Below are positions 52,655-53,911 of a stretch of DNA of 53,911 nucleotides, piece after piece. A model generated the notes under the pieces. It was not told the origin of the DNA and made no database searches. It saw only the letters and a list, made by a program, of their open reading frames with translations. Within the stretch, counting starts at the first letter, position 1; each line of letters starts with the position of its first letter. The position numbers were made by a program, and so were the translations under genes. Source of the stretch: Chloroflexota bacterium (GTDB lineage: Bacteria > Chloroflexota > Limnocylindria > P2-11E); NCBI GenBank assembly GCA_028876375.1, contig JAGWSB010000004.1, positions 1 to 53,911 on the forward strand, given 5' to 3'.

Positions 52655-53619
52655 GCGTCATCGCTCCGCGCGCGCCGAGCGAGCTCGGCTTCAAGGACGT
52701 CATCTACAAGAAGGACGGCTGGGTCGCGACGGTGATGATCGACCGTCCCGAGGCCTACAACTCGTACACCGTCTCGACCCTCAGGGAGATCGCGGAGGCG
52801 TTCAAGGACATCTCGCGCGACGACCACATCGCGGTCGGCGTCCTCACCGGGGCCGGGGACACGGCCTTCTGCACCGGCGGCGACGTCAAGGAGTACGCCT
52901 CCGAGTACACGCAGCGGCCGCGCGACTACTGGAAGTACATGACCTACTTCATCGACGCGATCGACGCGATCAAGAACTGCGGCAAGCCGACGATCGCGCG
53001 CGTCAACGGGATGGCCGTCGGCGGCGGCAACGAGATGAACTCCGCGTGCGACCTCGCCATCGCGGCCGAGCACGCGCGCTTCAAGCAGGTCGGCGTGCAG
53101 GTCGGGAGCGTCGCGGCCGGAGGCGCCACGCAGTGGCTGCCCATCATCATCGGGGACCGTCGCGCGCGCGAGATGCTCATGACCTGCGAGTTCATCGACG
53201 CCAAGACCGCCCTCGACTGGGGCCTCGTCAACCAGGTCGTGCCCAAGGAGCAGCTCGACGACGCGGTCGCCAAGCTCGCGGCGAAGCTCGTCGATACCTT
53301 CCCCGAGTGCATGCGCTACACGAAGACGCAGGCGAACTTCTGGAAGGACTTCGTGTGGTCGATGACCGGACCCCACGCGAAGGACTGGCTGTCGCTCCAC
53401 TTCGCGGCGCTCGAGCCGTACGAAGGAATGACGGCCTTCACCCAGAAGCGCAAGGCCGACCGCGTCGGGATCCGCGAGCGCGCGGCGTCCGGCGGATCGA
53501 GCGAGTTCGTCTGGGGCCCCAACGCCCGCACCTGCCCCAAGTGCAAGGCCGAGGGTCTTCCCGCGGCCTTCGCCTTCTGCGGCAAGTGCGGCGCCGCGCT
53601 TCCGGCGAACGGAGGGTGA
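52651..53619 (+). CDS. Crotonase-family BamA/Oah-like hydrolase with C-terminal zinc ribbon
   Basis: 322 residues. The enoyl-CoA hydratase core resembles 6-oxocyclohex-1-ene-1-carbonyl-CoA hydrolase: PEAYNSYTVSTLREIAEAF, GAGDTAFCTGGDVKEYASEY, TQRPRDYWKYM, NCGKPTIARVNGMAVGGGNE. This enzyme opens the ring in the benzoyl-CoA pathway; a dienoyl-CoA hydratase role is the alternative. Residues about 293-318 add CPKC and FCGKCG, a zinc ribbon not normally part of these enzymes, which may mediate partner binding. At about 265 residues the core is shorter than typical BamA. Confidence 0.82.
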   Translation: MSVIAPRAPSELGFKDVIYKKDGWVATVMIDRPEAYNSYTVSTLREIAEAFKDISRDDHIAVGVLTGAGDTAFCTGGDVKEYASEYTQRPRDYWKYMTYFIDAIDAIKNCGKPTIARVNGMAVGGGNEMNSACDLAIAAEHARFKQVGVQVGSVAAGGATQWLPIIIGDRRAREMLMTCEFIDAKTALDWGLVNQVVPKEQLDDAVAKLAAKLVDTFPECMRYTKTQANFWKDFVWSMTGPHAKDWLSLHFAALEPYEGMTAFTQKRKADRVGIRERAASGGSSEFVWGPNARTCPKCKAEGLPAAFAFCGKCGAALPANGG

Positions 53620-53623
53620 GGGC

Positions 53624-53911
53624 ATGACCCTCACCGCTCCGGCCCCCGTGGCCCAGCGTGAGCTGGAGGGCCGCGTCGCCATCGTCACCGGCGGGTCGAA
53701 GGGGATCGGTCAGGCCATCGTCCGGGAGCTCGCGGCGCGTGGAGCCGACATCGTCTTCACCTACCGCTCGGACGACGACGGGGCCCGCTCCACGATCGCC
53801 TCCGTCGACGGCGCGGGGCGGCGGGCCGTCGCCCAGCGGGCCGACATGCGGGAGGCGGGCGCCGCCGCGCACGTCGCGCAGGCGGCGAAGGACATCTTCG
53901 GCCGCCTCGAC
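53624..53911 (+). CDS. Short-chain dehydrogenase/reductase (3' end outside window)
   Basis: The first 96 residues are present. The NAD(P)-binding motif is VAIVTGGSKGIGQAIVREL, followed by GADIVFTYRSDDDGARS and DMREAGAAAHVAQAAKDIFG. The ATG lies 4 nt after the previous stop with GGAGGG upstream. In context it could oxidise the hydroxyl intermediate of the benzoyl-CoA pathway or a beta-oxidation intermediate. The catalytic Ser-Tyr-Lys residues are beyond the window. Confidence 0.88.
   Translation, partial: MTLTAPAPVAQRELEGRVAIVTGGSKGIGQAIVRELAARGADIVFTYRSDDDGARSTIASVDGAGRRAVAQRADMREAGAAAHVAQAAKDIFGRLD

Noticed and set aside
51304..53619. 771-codon frame joining a shadow to the crotonase-like gene
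   Set aside because: Only the last part from ATG 52651 is a real protein; the upstream part is off-frame over bcrA and bcrD.

Overview
The window is dense, about 70% GC, bacterial chromosomal DNA with no rRNA, tRNA, IS element or CRISPR array visible. Gene content and style (short ATGA/GTGA/TGATG overlaps, many GTG starts, F420-type luciferase-like oxidoreductases, several tandem universal stress proteins, DosR/DosS-type regulators, a split LigD system) suggest a Chloroflexota-like or related deep-branching Terrabacteria soil/sediment organism. This is inferred from style, not from a marker gene.

Layout. 1-66: start of a leftward lipoprotein gene. 195-4807: complete branched-chain amino acid-type ABC importer (binding lipoprotein, two permeases, two ATPases). 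4804-8029: thioesterase, dCTP deaminase/dUTPase-like enzyme, F420-type oxidoreductase, MFS transporter. 7972-11728 (minus): histidine catabolism (hutU, hutH) behind a gamma-class carbonic anhydrase-like gene. 11736-14776: DAHP synthase, OmpR-type regulator, DksA-like protein, VIT1/CCC1-like transporter. 14981-16980: convergent LigD-type ligase and LigD-type polymerase. 17002-25296: mixed small genes, universal stress proteins, Hsp20, alcohol dehydrogenase, GyrI-like and YbaK-like proteins.

Stress and low-oxygen block, 25850-40066: a UspA-hemerythrin-glycosyltransferase-GH130 operon; a leftward operon of two tiny membrane ORFs, UspA, a Mg-type P-type ATPase, a 33-codon ORF and a Lon-like protease; a DoxX protein; then a sensor kinase whose GAF domain strongly resembles the haem-binding GAF-A of mycobacterial DosS (the His in the HPPM motif is kept), followed by two DosR/DevR-like regulators. 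DosR-box-like sites can be picked out by eye upstream of several of these genes, the best being GGGACCTTCGGCCC ahead of the UspA/P-ATPase/Lon operon.

Anaerobic respiration and aromatics, 40366-53911: a Tat-exported four-cluster ferredoxin, an NrfD-type quinone-interacting membrane subunit and three secreted or anchored proteins with Ig-like repeats (no catalytic molybdopterin subunit beside them); a PCYCGC-family lipoprotein whose reading frame is interrupted by one UGA exactly where a conserved Cys of a CxxC is expected, followed by a hairpin at bacterial-SECIS distance, so a candidate new selenoprotein; a REC-wHTH-PAS regulator; and an operon for ATP-dependent (class I) benzoyl-CoA reductase (four subunits), a BamA/Oah-like hydrolase with a C-terminal zinc ribbon and an SDR cut by the window end.

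Two genome habits stand out. Genes that head transcription units often have a TANNNT hexamer 6-10 nt before the start codon and no Shine-Dalgarno sequence (leaderless-type), while internal operon genes carry GGAG-type sites. In three genes (hutH, a glycosyltransferase, one UspA) no ATG/GTG/TTG exists at the expected N-terminus, suggesting CTG or other rare starts.
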